Source: Echinostoma caproni
Taxonomy: Eukaryota; Platyhelminthes; Trematoda; Plagiorchiida; Echinostomatidae
Reading direction: 5' to 3'
Assembly: GCA_900618425.1 (NCBI GenBank)
Contig: UZAN01040036.1
Span: 5,825-69,824, forward strand
DNA: 64,000 bases
The notes below the pieces were generated by a model. It was not told where the DNA came from. It ran no database searches and saw only the letters and a list, made by a program, of their open reading frames with translations. The translations under genes were made by a program, and so were the position numbers. This document shows, piece after piece, positions 22,827 to 34,565 of the stretch. How positions within the stretch are numbered: position 1 is the first letter of the stretch; every line of letters starts with the position of its first letter.

Positions 22827-24829
22827 TATTTTAAGATTAAAGAGACCATAATCAGACCATAATTCTCTGATGTGCATCAGGTAGACTTTGAAAGTAGGTC
22901 AATCTGTAGAAACATATCCCCGAATGAATTATGGAAATCACTGTGTTGATGTGGCTTGTAATAAAGAGATAAAGAAAATCGATCAAATAACAGTCGACCC
23001 GATGAAATTATTTCAATCCGTTTGTGAATGAAACACTTGAAGAGGTATTATGGACTGCACATTACTGAAAATTAACAAAACCCACAAGACCGGTTAAATG
23101 CTTCTAGGGGTAAACAAGTGAACAAACTGGCTTTAGAGCCTAAACTGTCAGAATGTGGAGCATTTAAGTAGCAAAATCAACTCAAAATTATCAGAGTACT
23201 TTGAACGTGAAAGTTTCAAAACCGACCTGTCCGAAACATCAATTTCTGTGTTCTTAGTGAGCTGTACTAAATGAATGTGATGTTCTACGCCTACCCAGTC
23301 AATCACTCTAATATGGTGTAACACTGGTAGCAGGAAAACTACCATTGTTAGCATTTTGACTGGTTGTAGAATTTGAGGATTAATCTAAACCCGTTAAACA
23401 CTTCACTTTACTATCGAAGAAGTGTTGTATCCCACAGAGGCAAAAACAAAAGATAGTGAAAACGCATCTAAATTGTTACCTTCCAAACTCCATAAAAAAT
23501 ACTGACACCCGATTTGGATTGTGTCTACAGGTATTCGTCAGAAAATAAGCATTTAATTTGTAAAATTGAAAATTTGGTACCATTTAAGTCACCCATTCTG
23601 GATTCAAGTTTTGTTTCAAGTTTAATAGACAAACGATGCTTATTTACAAAGAGGCAAATTGCATAAGACGCGGTAGCTGAACTGCACGTAGATTGGTTTG
23701 TCTTTCACCCAGTGATTTTGTTTACCAAATTTCACACTAATTAGGTTCTCTAGAATGGGATTTCTTCGGCATGACTGCAGTGGATGACTACAGCAGATAA
23801 TTCCATCGATCCAAAATCGCTATGTCCAAATCCGTTGATGGTTTAGTCGACAGCAGTCATGTCCATGAATAGCTAATAAAGGGTCGACTAGGAATGCCAG
23901 TGTTAAAAACCACAAAGAAAATATTTTGTTTTTCAACTGCATCTGCGAAATAAGTTCAGAAAAATGGATGATTTGTGAGATAATGCACCGTGTTGTTTCT
24001 CTCTGCGTTTGTTAGCTTCTTATCGAAAAACTGATTCCCCAGTTTATGCTCCTAAATCACCGGGACCATTGGAATTTTTAAGGTGGAATGTGTACAATTA
24101 GCACCTAACAGTTCAGATCTCAAAGCGATTGAGATCTAGATTACTGTGATCAAAAAAATGAAACTTCCACTCAACTAGTTCCATTCCGATTACTGAAACC
24201 AGGTACTTAATCTACACGACATAAACAAAGCGTAGATTTCAAAACTAGCGGACACGACAGCCAAAAGGTGGAATAGAGCAATCAAGAACCGAGGGAGCAG
24301 AACAAATTATTGAGCTACATGCACATCATCTGTTGGGACTTACCTGATTGTATATCAATGTCGTTTGCGTATAACTATATACATGTTGCTCTGGTCAATG
24401 GTCACAAACGGGGAATTTTTCCAAATAAGAGCCCCACCGTTATGATGACTATTTGCTAAGACAATCCCAATTTTGTGTCAACTGGTATCTTTTGAATCCT
24501 TAAGAGTGAAAAGCATTATCAGGTTTCATCACTGTGTTCTCAGCTTTGTGGGACAGAATACTTCATTGGTAGTGAAACGCCTAACGATTGTGGAAAAGAT
24601 CATTCTCCATGAAACTTGAAGACTCCGAGACCAAATCAGATAATGCACTTTGTTGCTGTGGGGAACATAAAAGATTAATTGTATCTTCACCGAAGATTGA
24701 ATAAATCCGAATTATCGTATGCATTTTCATTTTCTAATTAGCCCCTTCAACTCTGACTGCATATACTCTTGTAGTTTCAGACTGTTAGGTATCTGTAACT
24801 GTTTAACCATAACACGTGAGTTGGTTGAC
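22827..24829. other. mostly empty; see 23227-23323
   Basis: AT-rich sequence with no named repeat other than the weak exon candidate listed separately. Confidence 0.35.
23227..23323 (-). CDS. weak candidate internal exon
   Basis: On the minus strand TTTTCCTGCTACCAG precedes a frame LHHIRVIDWVGVEHHIHLVQ followed by LTKNTEIDVSD and then GACAG|GTCGGT. The entry (phase 1) and exit (phase 2) do not fit between the neighbouring minus-strand candidates at 26777 and 19574. Either it belongs elsewhere or it is chance. Confidence 0.18.
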
Positions 24830-25050
24830 TAAAATTGGCGACGGTGACTTGGGTTGCTCTGAGTCGAGATGGAGTCGGTAGAGGCTCGGTTGGGACCGGG
24901 TGTGGGAGGGAGCGAAAGACGGAAGACAACAATGCCCGGATAGTGATTTCCACGAGTTGGACTGACCGAAAAACACTCTGGATTGGGCGCGGCGGTACGC
25001 GCGGTACGGTGGTTATCACCACGTGCGACCGAAATGAACCGAGTTAAACG
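24830..25050. other. CpG-rich block
   Basis: The sequence changes abruptly to high GC with dense CpG (for example GGGCGCGGCGGTACGCGCGG at about 24985-25004), unlike everything around it. It starts TTGGCGACGGTGACTTGGG. TGGCGACGG could be a primer-binding site next to an LTR, since it begins with the TGG that pairs with a tRNA CCA end, but no LTR or pol frame was found. Alternatives are a CpG-rich promoter/first exon or a young repeat. Open frames on both strands follow from low stop frequency. Confidence 0.6.
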
Positions 25051-25191
25051 GGGCGACAGAACACATTTATTCTCTCGCTAAATGATCTCGCGTCCGGTAA
25101 AGGACACTTGTGTTAACTGGGGCCATATTTGTGGACGGAAACACATGTTTCTCTGATGTTTACGACAGGATTTCGACGTACATGCAACTAA

Positions 25192-25209
25192 ACACACACA
25201 CACACACAC
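25192..25209. repeat. (CA)9 microsatellite
   Basis: Perfect dinucleotide run within the GC-richer flank of the CpG block. Confidence 0.9.
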
Positions 25210-25999
25210 GCAGCAACAAAACACCGGATGTCGACCTCAGACACAAAATGCCGTTGCTGTCGACAAGGAAAGTGTGCCTGTGCCTGGAGGAATAGAGAAA
25301 GCAGTTTGAGGATTATTTGTTGTCTATTACATCCGTAAAATGCTTGTTCCAACGGGCCCGCTGTCCACTTATCCCTACTGAAGAGGCTGCAGAGACAAAA
25401 GTGATCCGTGTTTTTGACAGTCGCATTGTTTCAACTCGTTATGTACAGACCGAATAAACTATACGGCTTCATCGGGGTGGCAGAGAATAAAGCAGATGGT
25501 CAAATAACATCTATTCTTGTGTGCAGTGCTTCTTCAGCACTAGCTTTATGTCATTAGATCGATTGGAATCTGTCACATGTAGGGGAATTAACTTAAATCC
25601 TTCTTTAATGAAATCATAGAAGGGCAAGTTTTCAAGCGAGCACTATTAGGTCTACGAAGTGAGAGAATGAAGGAGGTAGAGTCACGTTTTTTCCTATCAT
25701 GAAAAGGGTGTATGTGGTCTGTTATTATTGCTGAACAATAGTTCCGACAGGTAGTTGAAATATGATGACTTAATGACTGCTTGGAATCTGTGGGGTAAAT
25801 AACCTTCAATCGAAATGATTGGTTTTCTGCTAAAGAACATTTATACAAGCTCAAATGAATTTCTATTTGGATGATGGGTATTGATCAGCACGTTGTAGTG
25901 AGTAATATATAAAACGAGTTCATTTGGATTACCAATGAGAAAGAACGTCATCAACTAAGGGGAATACAAAAGGATTATTCTCGACGGGATTTCATGCCT
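25210..25999. other. no gene seen
   Basis: GC falls back to background by about 25320. The minus frame at 25588-25854 has no support. Confidence 0.35.
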
Positions 26000-26160
26000 G
26001 ATGACCAACACAGAATGCTGAAGAGCTGTAACAACTTTGTTGGGACGCATAGGCAGTACGCACTGATTTTATTCCTGCCGGGACTCGAACCAAACATCTT
26101 CGGTAGGGAGTGAAAATCACGAATAACGATCTCCAAAGCAGGTTGCGGGCACCTTAAACA
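26000..26160 (-). repeat. SINE-C-like copy
   Basis: On the minus strand GGTTCGAGTCCCGG is a consensus B box. The body CTGCCTATGCGTCCCAACAA, GTTACAGCTCTTCAGCATTC parallels the GATGAGACCYARCCAGG...ACAGCT order of SINE-C with many changes. Confidence 0.45.
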
Positions 26161-26776
26161 AATGGTTAAATTAACGAAGATTGTTATATTTGAATTAGCT
26201 CATTACTGTGTAGGGATTTTGCTGTGGGTTTCAATTTTTTGAGATAAAGCTAATTCTACAATAGGATCGAAAAACTGTCCACTGTTCTTTGTCAACTATT
26301 TTTACCACAAACAAATCATTCATTTCACAGACCGAGATTAAACAGCTTCTCCAGTGGCAAAAACCAAAACGTAAAACAGCGAACTACAGTGCCCAAAAAC
26401 TAGGAGGATCGCATGGACTAATCCCACAATAGCATTCTAGATTCTTTTGTTTTTCAGAGGATACTCTAAATTAACACATTAAAACACATTTGTATGTTTG
26501 AATCGGTTTATGCGTATAACATAATGCTTTTTAATGTTTTTCCACCATTGATTAAAGTGCACCAGTTACAATTTGTTATAGTGCTTATCAAATAGGATAA
26601 AAAACTGGTTCTGTTCAGTTGTGTTTCAACGCAACCACCTTTTGTGCTTTGATTCGATCAGCGGTGGAACTACGTCATATCAAAAGATTTCCCTTGATTA
26701 CTGACATTACATGGCGTTTCGATGTAATACATTCCACCCAACAAGTCACTCTGGACACATCGTCTATCACATTTAC

Positions 26777-26913
26777 CTTTTGACCCAGTCCGGGCCGGTT
26801 GGAACAAACGGTCCAATATTGACATCACGAAGCCGGTCAATGAAGCAGATAGTAGATGCCGACAAACAAAATCCAGTATGTGGAGATAGATAGGTTTCCG
26901 AGGCGATGCTTTG
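26777..26913 (-). CDS. candidate internal exon (137 nt)
   Basis: On the minus strand CCCTGTTTTCTGTACACTCAAG (acceptor 26915-26914) opens a GC-rich frame: QSIASETYLSPHTGFCLSAS, then FIDRLRDVNIGPFVPTGPDW, ending VK plus AG at a good donor AAAAG|GTAAATG (26776). Entry is phase 0 and exit phase 2. A different frame across the same place is open for 124 codons on this strand; the frame chosen here is the one flanked by the splice signals. It is phase-compatible with 31296-31426 upstream and 19373-19574 downstream. No family is recognised. Confidence 0.33.
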
Positions 26914-29686
26914 CTTGAGTGTACAGAAAACAGGGAATCTGGTTCACAACCCGCCATGAATAGATGAGAAAATTCTATTGTTTCTCTCATGGTTAAACTG
27001 TTAAGTGGACACCGGTCAGCTCGGGAGCCAAAAGCACCCGGCAATTTAGTTGTATTGATAACTCAAGGCAAATAAATAGATTATTTTCGGTCACATAGAA
27101 AAGGACCTAATGCTCTACTGAGGCATGGAACATTACCTGTCCTCACCCTCTTCATAGAAGTCAGACGCAGATTGGTGGTCACCTTACACAAAAACAGTTA
27201 TTGTGTCTGTGGTCATTCAATTTTCACCGAGCCCAAGTCAGAAGTCAAGTGTGGATGAGATCTCTTCAACATGTGTATGGTTTTATGACACTCTCACAAG
27301 CCTTGCTCACAAACCCCGAGTATGCTCCTTAGACTGCGTGGTGAAAAATGGAAATGGAGATTTTCTATTATTATTCGGATAACTCGGAATCATTTTCATC
27401 TGATTGGAGATACCGACTTAGGAAAACGATGTATAAAACTTCGGACGTGATCTGTGTGATTCACTTCACAGTGATGATGAACGACCCGACAATTAGCTAG
27501 ACTGTGTTTACCCCACTCTCAGCACACTTTTCTCATTCATTTCCTTCCCCATTTTGACTATCCCTATGATGTTCTGTAGTTCACTCGATCAGCTGATTTT
27601 CTACCACAGGTTTTTATAGTAATGAAAATGAATGGACCAGGAGAGACGTCAGTTTTAACTATTTCCGCTCTATTTCAATAATTAGGCAATTTGATCATTG
27701 GCATGCGTTTCACAACGGCTTCGAGGTACCAAAAGAAGGTTGGGCCGTNTTAGATGAGATAAATTAGTATTTTTTAAACTTAGACGGCTGTATCCCTGTT
27801 AAATTTAGATATCAATTCCATGTTTATTGTCCCTTCATACGCGTTACGTTATATCATTAGCCTACTATAATATGATTAGCCCAATTCCAAGTTTCACACA
27901 TATGATCTCTGGGAATGGAAGATGTAAAGTTTATCCCAAATATTAACATTGAACTGTTTACCATAAATGAAAAACTGGATTGATAGTATTGTGACTGGAA
28001 AGTTTCGTATTCCACTTCATCGCCGCATAGCCTGTCGTTTAATTTAAGCCTCTGAGTGGTGTGCCGTGAGCGGTAGATTTGGGTGTTGAAAAAACATGTA
28101 CGTTTGAATGGGCCGTTTTATTATTAAGATGATTACCTAAAGTGGTTGGCAGTATATACCGTTCATATCAACAGAAAACTCGCTTCGGTATATATTAGTT
28201 ACAGTAAAAATAGTTTATAAATGTTGAAATTCTTCCGTTATTTAAGTGTAATATGAGGGTATGGGTCTATTTTCACAGGACTGCCCCCATGTATAGGCGA
28301 GCAAATTAATCAAGCGTTATGTGCCCCTTGGCACTGATAGCTTTCTTTAGACACGTTTTGTATTTGTTACATGGACTGCTTCGATAGTCTACGCCACATG
28401 TCTGCTCATTTTTCTGTTTTTCACATAGGCTATTAGAGTTAACATCCCGGATCAGAGCAATATTAGACACGACAAATGGTTGTTGGCACTGCCCTCATCT
28501 GAGATGAACTGAACGCTTACCTAATTGCATAACCATTGAATTGCAATGACAATCTGTATGTTTGATGATGAATTCCACCGGAAATGTGGTGAATTCAATG
28601 ACAAGAAGTGAAACTGTCACCAGATAGGAGTAATCAAATAGAAATGGATGTTTTTTATTTGCAAAATGAAAATGTTAATTGTATTGGCATATGTGAATTA
28701 ACTGGTTTCATTTGGATCCCTTCTGGACATTCCTGAGCGACGTCAAAAAAATGATTATGGTAAATCGGTGACGGAGCCATCAAAATTGGAGTTTGTCTGT
28801 CCGTGAGCGAATGTTTGCCTTTCATGTCCGTGAATTTTACAATCACTGTTACTTCTGGCATCAATACCATGTTTATCGTACGAACAAAAAAAGGAGAATA
28901 GGTATTCCAAGATTTAGGTCTTCGGTTTACGTGTAAACTGTGTTCGAATTAGATCATGTTGTATCAAAAATAAGTGTATCAACTCTGTGTGTGATATAAT
29001 GTGATATAATGATAGAATGAGTAAACCAATGTGAAACCAACTGTAGAATTCTAGTCAGCAGCCCGAATACACGTGATATGTCTACTCCAACACTAGGATC
29101 GATTAACTGATTGCAGTGTTAAAATCGATTGAATAATTGGGAAGCTTTATGCACGACCGATGCACACACACAAAAACTATCCTACAATCACGTACTAGCG
29201 GTTTGCTCCCTTGTAAAACGGGCGACCTGGTATTGATCTGTTCCATTCAGATTAAAACTGTCCGCATGACATCAACTTCAAAAGTATCCTAATCAAAATC
29301 CTAACGTAGGAAAATCTGTTTAGGAAGATGTCAAAAGCTTCTCGAAAATAAATTAATCCATTTGTGCTGTTGCTTATTTGGAATTCACCAAATTTCGGTG
29401 TTTCGAAAACTAAGCATGTGGTGAACAAGTCCTGAGGGCTGAAAGATGGAGGTTAGTTTTGTTTACCAGAAATCAATAATTTTCCAAGAACATCTGATAT
29501 ATTCTGGCTGTTGTCCAAATGATTTTCATCACTAACCAATCCAAACTATTTGGATAAAAACGTGTTAATGTTTAGGAAGACCACCGTGAGCGTGATTTTA
29601 TGGTTTAAACCCATCTATTATTACGGATACTGTACAGCTGATGGTGCATTTCATTATCCCCTGATCATTAACATATTTGTGACCAG
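26914..29686. other. no gene seen
   Basis: AT-rich. A short tandem TGTGATATAA (two copies) is at about 28991-29010. A single N lies at 27749. The minus frame at 28655-28870 has no splice support. Confidence 0.35.
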
Positions 29687-29787
29687 CTGTAATGTGGTAG
29701 GGCTATCAGTAGATAATAATCTGTATATGATTGCGCTTCGGGAGACCGACTGGGCAGACACGGAAATCGGCTTCATGCAGATCCTAG
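29687..29787 (+). CDS. candidate internal exon (101 nt)
   Basis: The acceptor tract TCATTATCCCCTGATCATTA...TTTGTGACCAG ends at 29686. The frame (phase 2 entry) reads CNVVGLSVDNNLYMIALRET then DWADTEIGFMQIL and leaves in phase 1 at CTAG|GTAGTA. GC is above background. It joins in frame to 30754-30864 to form an Asp codon. No family is recognised. Confidence 0.33.
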
Positions 29788-30700
29788 GTAGTACATGATA
29801 AGTAATCCATTACTTAGCAAGAAAGGACTCAGTGTTTTTTGTATCCGCTGGCTTCGAATTCGATAGACACCAGGCCGTAGTTGTGTTTTTTCTCAATTCT
29901 CTACTCCTAATCTGTGGGTCAAAATCTGTCGAACCATACTGAACTGAGTCTGTTCCATTAGGCCTCAGTTGAATAAAAAACACAAAAGGTTTGTGTGAAA
30001 ATGTGATCAATCATCCTTTTGTAGCATTTTGCGGCGTTCCTCGGTCCGTCAACACTCCACCAACTGATTTCGACCCTCCCGCTGAACTCGATCATGTAGG
30101 TCCAAACGGAGAATAACGTCACACTGTGAAATTGATTACGCATAACTGCTCGCGGCAACAGAGTGCTTCCACATTCGTACCGTAATTTGAATCGTAACAA
30201 TAAATAGCGTCTGATATTGTTTAACAAAGCTAGTTACGAAACCTTGAAAAAAGAACTAAACATTTGTTGCCGTGATGTGCGAAAGTGGCGCGAAAGGATG
30301 TAAAATAGGAGCAATATCTGACGCATTCCTTTGGAATATTTCCGATTTCAACTGAATTAATATTCGCACTTGTTTGTTGCATTTCTCCACGAGCGATTGC
30401 ACTGTCATCTACTGCAACTGACACTACCCAATCGGTATCACAGTTTATTGCAGCTAATCAAGGGTCAAAATTGACTGTTTGGATTGCTGGGCATGCACGC
30501 CTACCGGCCAGCAGAACTGCATGCCTAGCTTAACCTTCTCCGTTTGGATTGCCTTATGTTTACTTCGCGGGTGGTAACAAATAAACTCCACATGCAGTTG
30601 TGTGTATACGCACAGAAAACAGTCATCTTGGGCTAAATGTGCACCGGCATGAGGCTACATGCATGACCTCTTGTCATGCAGATATACGTGGGAACTGCTT

Positions 30701-30873
30701 CCCCCCGCCCCGCCCCACCCTACACACATACGAATATGCGCAAGCCCGCGCAGATCACTTCATTGACCCAATATCAGCCGCGTTCGAGCTGTTAGAGTTC
30801 GTAAATCAGGCTTTGTGCGTTTTAGGTTGGCCGTTCAATGCAAGTGTTTCGTTGCTGGGGCTAGGTATATAAG
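30701..30873 (+). promoter_or_regulatory. possible TATA promoter with GC boxes
   Basis: CCCCCCGCCCCGCCCCACCC at 30701-30720 carries overlapping GC-box (Sp1-like) cores. GTATATAAGAG at 30865-30875 matches a TATA box, about 150 bases downstream, followed by a (GT)n-like run from about 30891. A start site would be expected near 30895. The same sequence can also be read as a C-rich polypyrimidine tract and a donor AG|GTATAT around an exon (30754-30864). The two readings compete. Confidence 0.3.
30754..30864 (+). CDS. candidate internal exon (111 nt)
   Basis: The C-rich tract at 30699-30726 is followed by CGCAG at 30749-30753. The frame reads DHFIDPISAAFELLEFVNQA then LCVLGWPFNASVSLLGL and exits in phase 1 at CTAG|GTATAT. 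GC is about half, well above background, and the segment is hydrophobic/amphipathic, possibly membrane-associated. Entry phase 1 fits the exit of 29687-29787 (intron about 970 bases). Confidence 0.3.
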
Positions 30874-31295
30874 AGAGGACGAACTAGTGGTGTGCATGTG
30901 TGCGTGTGTGTGTGCGTATTTGTGACTAGATCGTCCTCATTACAACAGGGATTTGATTTGATTAGGAGAGGTGAAATCAATGTGATTACGCACTTTCACA
31001 ATAAATCAAACCTATCTTGCATCATTTTGAAAACAGGATGCTTAAACTTTCAGCCCAATTATTGAGCATTTTAGTCCAACAATATTTATCGTACCAAAGT
31101 CTTTATTCACGTGATTTTCACTACCGGGTACACAGCCCTGAATGACCGCTGCTACACAAACGGAAGATGATGGAAATGCGTTAGCCATAAATTCCGTCTA
31201 ACTTCCTCCGACCGATTAACGAGCTTTAGCAACCCAGAACTTAGATCTAGGGTTTTCGGTTAACCAAACAAACTACTTTTCCTATAATCATTTAC

Positions 31296-31426
31296 CAACC
31301 AAGGACACATTTTAAGAGTGGGGGAAATTACCGGTTTCTCAGGGAGTAAGAGGCGAGCGAAACAATCGAAATACAGATCGTGATATCCGCTGAGTGAATC
31401 AACATTCTGTTTCAAACAAACTGCAG
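31296..31426 (-). CDS. candidate internal exon (131 nt)
   Basis: The minus-strand tract TTCCTTGCGTTCGTTCTACA...GTGGTTTATTTAG is a strong acceptor ending at 31427. The frame AVCLKQNVDSLSGYHDLYFD, then CFARLLLPEKPVISPTLKMC, ends at TTG|GTAAATG (donor 31295). Entry is phase 1 and exit phase 0. The open frame extends upstream to an ATG in a GCCATGG context at 31527-31529, so an unspliced start there is an alternative. It is phase-compatible with 34341 upstream and 26913 downstream. Confidence 0.35.
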
Positions 31427-31599
31427 CTAAATAAACCACACGGGGTGTAGAACGAACGCAAGGAATTCGAGTGCACCGGTAATGATTCGGTGTTTTCCGG
31501 GCCAAGCGAAAACATGTGTAACGTCCCATGGCGCCTTTGGCAAGTACATTTTAACTCATATCTTGTAAGCATACTAGTTTTTGGCTCACATTACTCTCG

Positions 31600-32400
31600 G
31601 TTTTAAGTAAATGCCGTTTAGGAAAACATAAAATGCAGTATAAGAACATTGGGCCAAAAATGGAAATGTCGCCGTAGTTTCTGAATCCCATATGAACGGA
31701 CGAGCACTTTTTTTTACTCATTACTGATTCTCTCTTCACAAAAAGTAGAAATAATGGTTAAGAGTAAGATATTCCTGCTAAATATCTCTTCAGCTATTTT
31801 ACCATTATATTGTGATACTTTTTTGGTAAAGTCGTTTTTTTAAATAGAAGCAGTTCAAATATTCCACATCTTTGTATAAGGCAAAGTGTTGTATGGACTT
31901 TGGGGTATGATAGTGTGCAGGGCAGCACAGATGATTTTTCCCCTTGCCTGAGAAAGTTTAATTTTGATAAATTAGACTGACCTGCTTCGGGGCCGCTGAA
32001 AATGTGGAGCTGACAAAACATGGGAACGGTGGGGCGGGTATGGTGAAACGGAGTTGGACATCCTAATGCATGTGATCCGCTCGAACCGATGCTGTCATTA
32101 GAATGTCGGACTGTAATACCTATGTACCGTTAATGTGTTCATGGTTTACAATACACGCGCGTGAAAGCATCATCATCATACATGTACTCGAATTAACCCA
32201 AGCAGTTTTAGCAAACGGAAGAGCGACACCGTCAGTTTGGTGTGGTGATTCGCATTCACATGTTCTCCAACTGAACCCAGCGGGACAATTGAACTGGAAG
32301 CTGTCCATCAGTCAATTAAGCAAATCACGATTGAGGTCAGCATTTGCAACCGCACTGATCACCCGGTTCTGACCCTGGATTGTGTGAGATATGCTGAATC
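31600..32400. other. frames open on both strands, unresolved
   Basis: Minus frames at 31551-31739 (ISIFGPMFLYCILCFPKRHL) and 31794-32021, a plus frame at 32103-32372 (VLANGRATPSVWCGDSHSHV) and an antisense frame at 32120-32308 overlap. A donor-like AAT|GTGAGC exists on the minus strand near 31595. Evidence does not choose between strands, so no exon is called. Confidence 0.25.
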
Positions 32401-32482
32401 ACTACTGTGTCTGTGCCAGCAACTGATTGAGTATATCTGTACACGACGTATGAAAGAAACGTAGTCCGGTGATTTCTGTCAG

Positions 32483-32509
32483 TTTTTTTTTTTGGGGGGG
32501 GGGGGGGGG
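32483..32509. repeat. T11 followed by G16
   Basis: Eleven T directly followed by sixteen G. The G run could form a G-quadruplex or reflect an assembly or polymerase artefact. Confidence 0.9.
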
Positions 32510-33689
32510 TGACACAAACATACGACTTCCATGTGAGAGGTCTAGTCATCTGGTCCCAAACGGCGATCAGTCACTGCTGCTGAGTTATATCTATAGTGTA
32601 AAGGAAGTGGATAATATTTCCACGTGGGATGATGTAACGATTAGTTGAATCCAGGTTATGCCTTACTAAGATGTCTGTAGGATGATCAGTCAAATGTGAT
32701 TGCGATTTGGCCGGTATTTAGAGGAAAATGTATCTTTGATGGCCCCAGTGTGTGTGTGTGCACATGCATATTTTCTTTGGCTGATTCAATGAATGAAACG
32801 TTTCCCGTTCTTTTGGCAACGGTTGAAATCAGTTTGTTATGTATGTGCTGTATCTTAACTAAACACTGAATCACTATGGTTAAACAGTTGTTGCAGACCA
32901 ATATTAGTGGAAGTTTCGTTTTGTTCTCACTTGCCTCCGGAATTGTTTTTTGACTTTGACCAAACAGAAAATAAAAAGCATGAAAGAAAGGTAATTCACG
33001 TTGATTGATGTGAACGAAAAACCTAAGACCTGATGAGTCAGTGCTTGCCAGCTAAATCAAAATTGATTCCGTTGTGTTTGACGAAGTCGTAAGCAAACAG
33101 ACACTTATATTTGTTAAGAAGTTCAATCATCTCACTAGTTGGAACCTACTTTGGCAGAAGAGATTTCTTTTTGACTTGTTAAGGGGCGGAAATGATTTTT
33201 GCAATGTAAATTATTAATGCTTTTATCATTGAAGTACCAAACCAATCCGTGTATTGCACTGTATTTTTTAATTAATTTAAAATTGTTGCTTTCAGATCAT
33301 TTGGTTGATGTCTGTTGTAAGAATACTACACACATTGATTAGAGCAGGAACGCATTTTTGGTGCCATTTGCGATGTGTCAATGCCATATTGTTCTGATCG
33401 CCATTCCGCTTGAATTCCGCCAATGCTGGTCAACTTTCCCATCAATTTGTATTGAAAAAGGATTGATAAACTATATGTTTCTTTCTAAAAATGGATTGAT
33501 CACACAGTTGCATATTCAATAAACGGAAGCACAGAATTTATTAGGCATGTCATTGCTTAAGAATTTGCAGAGCCATAGACACTGGGGGCTGAATGTGTCT
33601 GTTGCACTCCAGTGGGTTTTTGTAACTTTCTCACGGGCTTTATAAACTCTTACTAGACTGACGGTACTGCACGACATGGGCGACAAACT
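32510..33689. other. no gene seen
   Basis: AT-rich; contains a short (GT)n at about 32747-32760 and a TATTCAATAAACGGAAG segment at 33511 that resembles the SINE-A tail without a head. Confidence 0.35.
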
Positions 33690-33830
33690 GTGCTGAGCAG
33701 TTGTTTTGTTCGTACTTGAATTATTCTATGGGGCGAACCTTTTTCCCCGCCGGGTCTCAAACCAAGAACCTTCATGTTGAAGGCTGAAACCATTAAAATG
33801 TAGCAGCACTATATCCGAAGTCAGTTAATT
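33690..33830 (-). repeat. SINE-C-like copy
   Basis: On the minus strand TTCTTGGTTTGAGACCCGGC is a B-box-like head. The body then runs to AACAAAACAACTGCTCAGCA, following the SINE-C order with strong divergence. Confidence 0.4.
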
Positions 33831-34340
33831 GGCTTTTGCCAAGTCGAATAAATAAGAGCATACGTATTGATCTTTATGAAAGATATGTGAGTCGGATAAG
33901 CAAATGAATGATTTCAGTGGTTTCTAGCACGATCAGCAAACTGATCCTCATAATGGTAAACTACTTTGCAGCTTCAATGGGCAATCTTACGCACAAACAC
34001 CAAAGATAAACGTTTTCCCGTCACTAGCAAATATAGTACACTAGAAAAACGATTAGCGTCAAAACAGACGGTAGCGAGAAGGTATCCGGGCTGAATGCAC
34101 ATTTTAGCTGAGTGTAATATGTTGATCAGTGCCGTCAATCGGACAGTGGTACCTGAAAAGTTGGGGAAGGCTTATTACAATCACAAATACCCTTCTCGTC
34201 AGTAGCATGAATTACACGATGTGTTTATTCGATCTAACATATGGCGCCTCGTAAATGTAGACAAATGAGCGTAATACAAGCCATAACAAAATCTGGTTCA
34301 TCAGTCAACCATAGGATCGCCATCACAGACAGCCACTTAC

Positions 34341-34431
34341 CGCCTTCGTATTTCCCCCCTAAGTGTTGACGACTTCTGTTTCGCTTTTCCAGAATCTCTC
34401 TGTTTCCCTCTCCGGCACAGTTTCTCATCAT
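34341..34431 (-). CDS. candidate exon with consensus donor
   Basis: The minus frame MMRNCAGEGNREILEKRNRS then RQHLGGKYEG ends at GGCG|GTAAGTGG, a consensus donor at 34340. It is strongly basic and helical. The frame stays open upstream to about 34480, so the exon could be longer; the ATG at 34431 is shown as one possible start. No pyrimidine-rich acceptor is seen, which would suit a first coding exon. Exit phase 1 fits entry of 31296-31426. Confidence 0.28.
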
Positions 34432-34539
34432 TCTGATAGTGTTTTTCCTCGACCGGTTTTCAATGATTTAAACGTTCTGAACTACTCGGCTTCTAATCTG
34501 GGAGATCCTTAAGCTTTACTCACTCATCCTTACTGATTT

Positions 34540-34565
34540 AGTTGTCGGTCTCTAGACCGACAACT
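34540..34565. other. perfect 12-bp-arm palindrome
   Basis: AGTTGTCGGTCT CT AGACCGACAACT: twelve-base perfect arms with a two-base centre. There is no T-run after it and no known element, so the function is unknown. Confidence 0.7.

Noticed and set aside
28991..29010. Two-unit TGTGATATAA tandem repeat as a regulatory site
   Set aside because: Only two units in AT-rich DNA; nothing around it supports a function.
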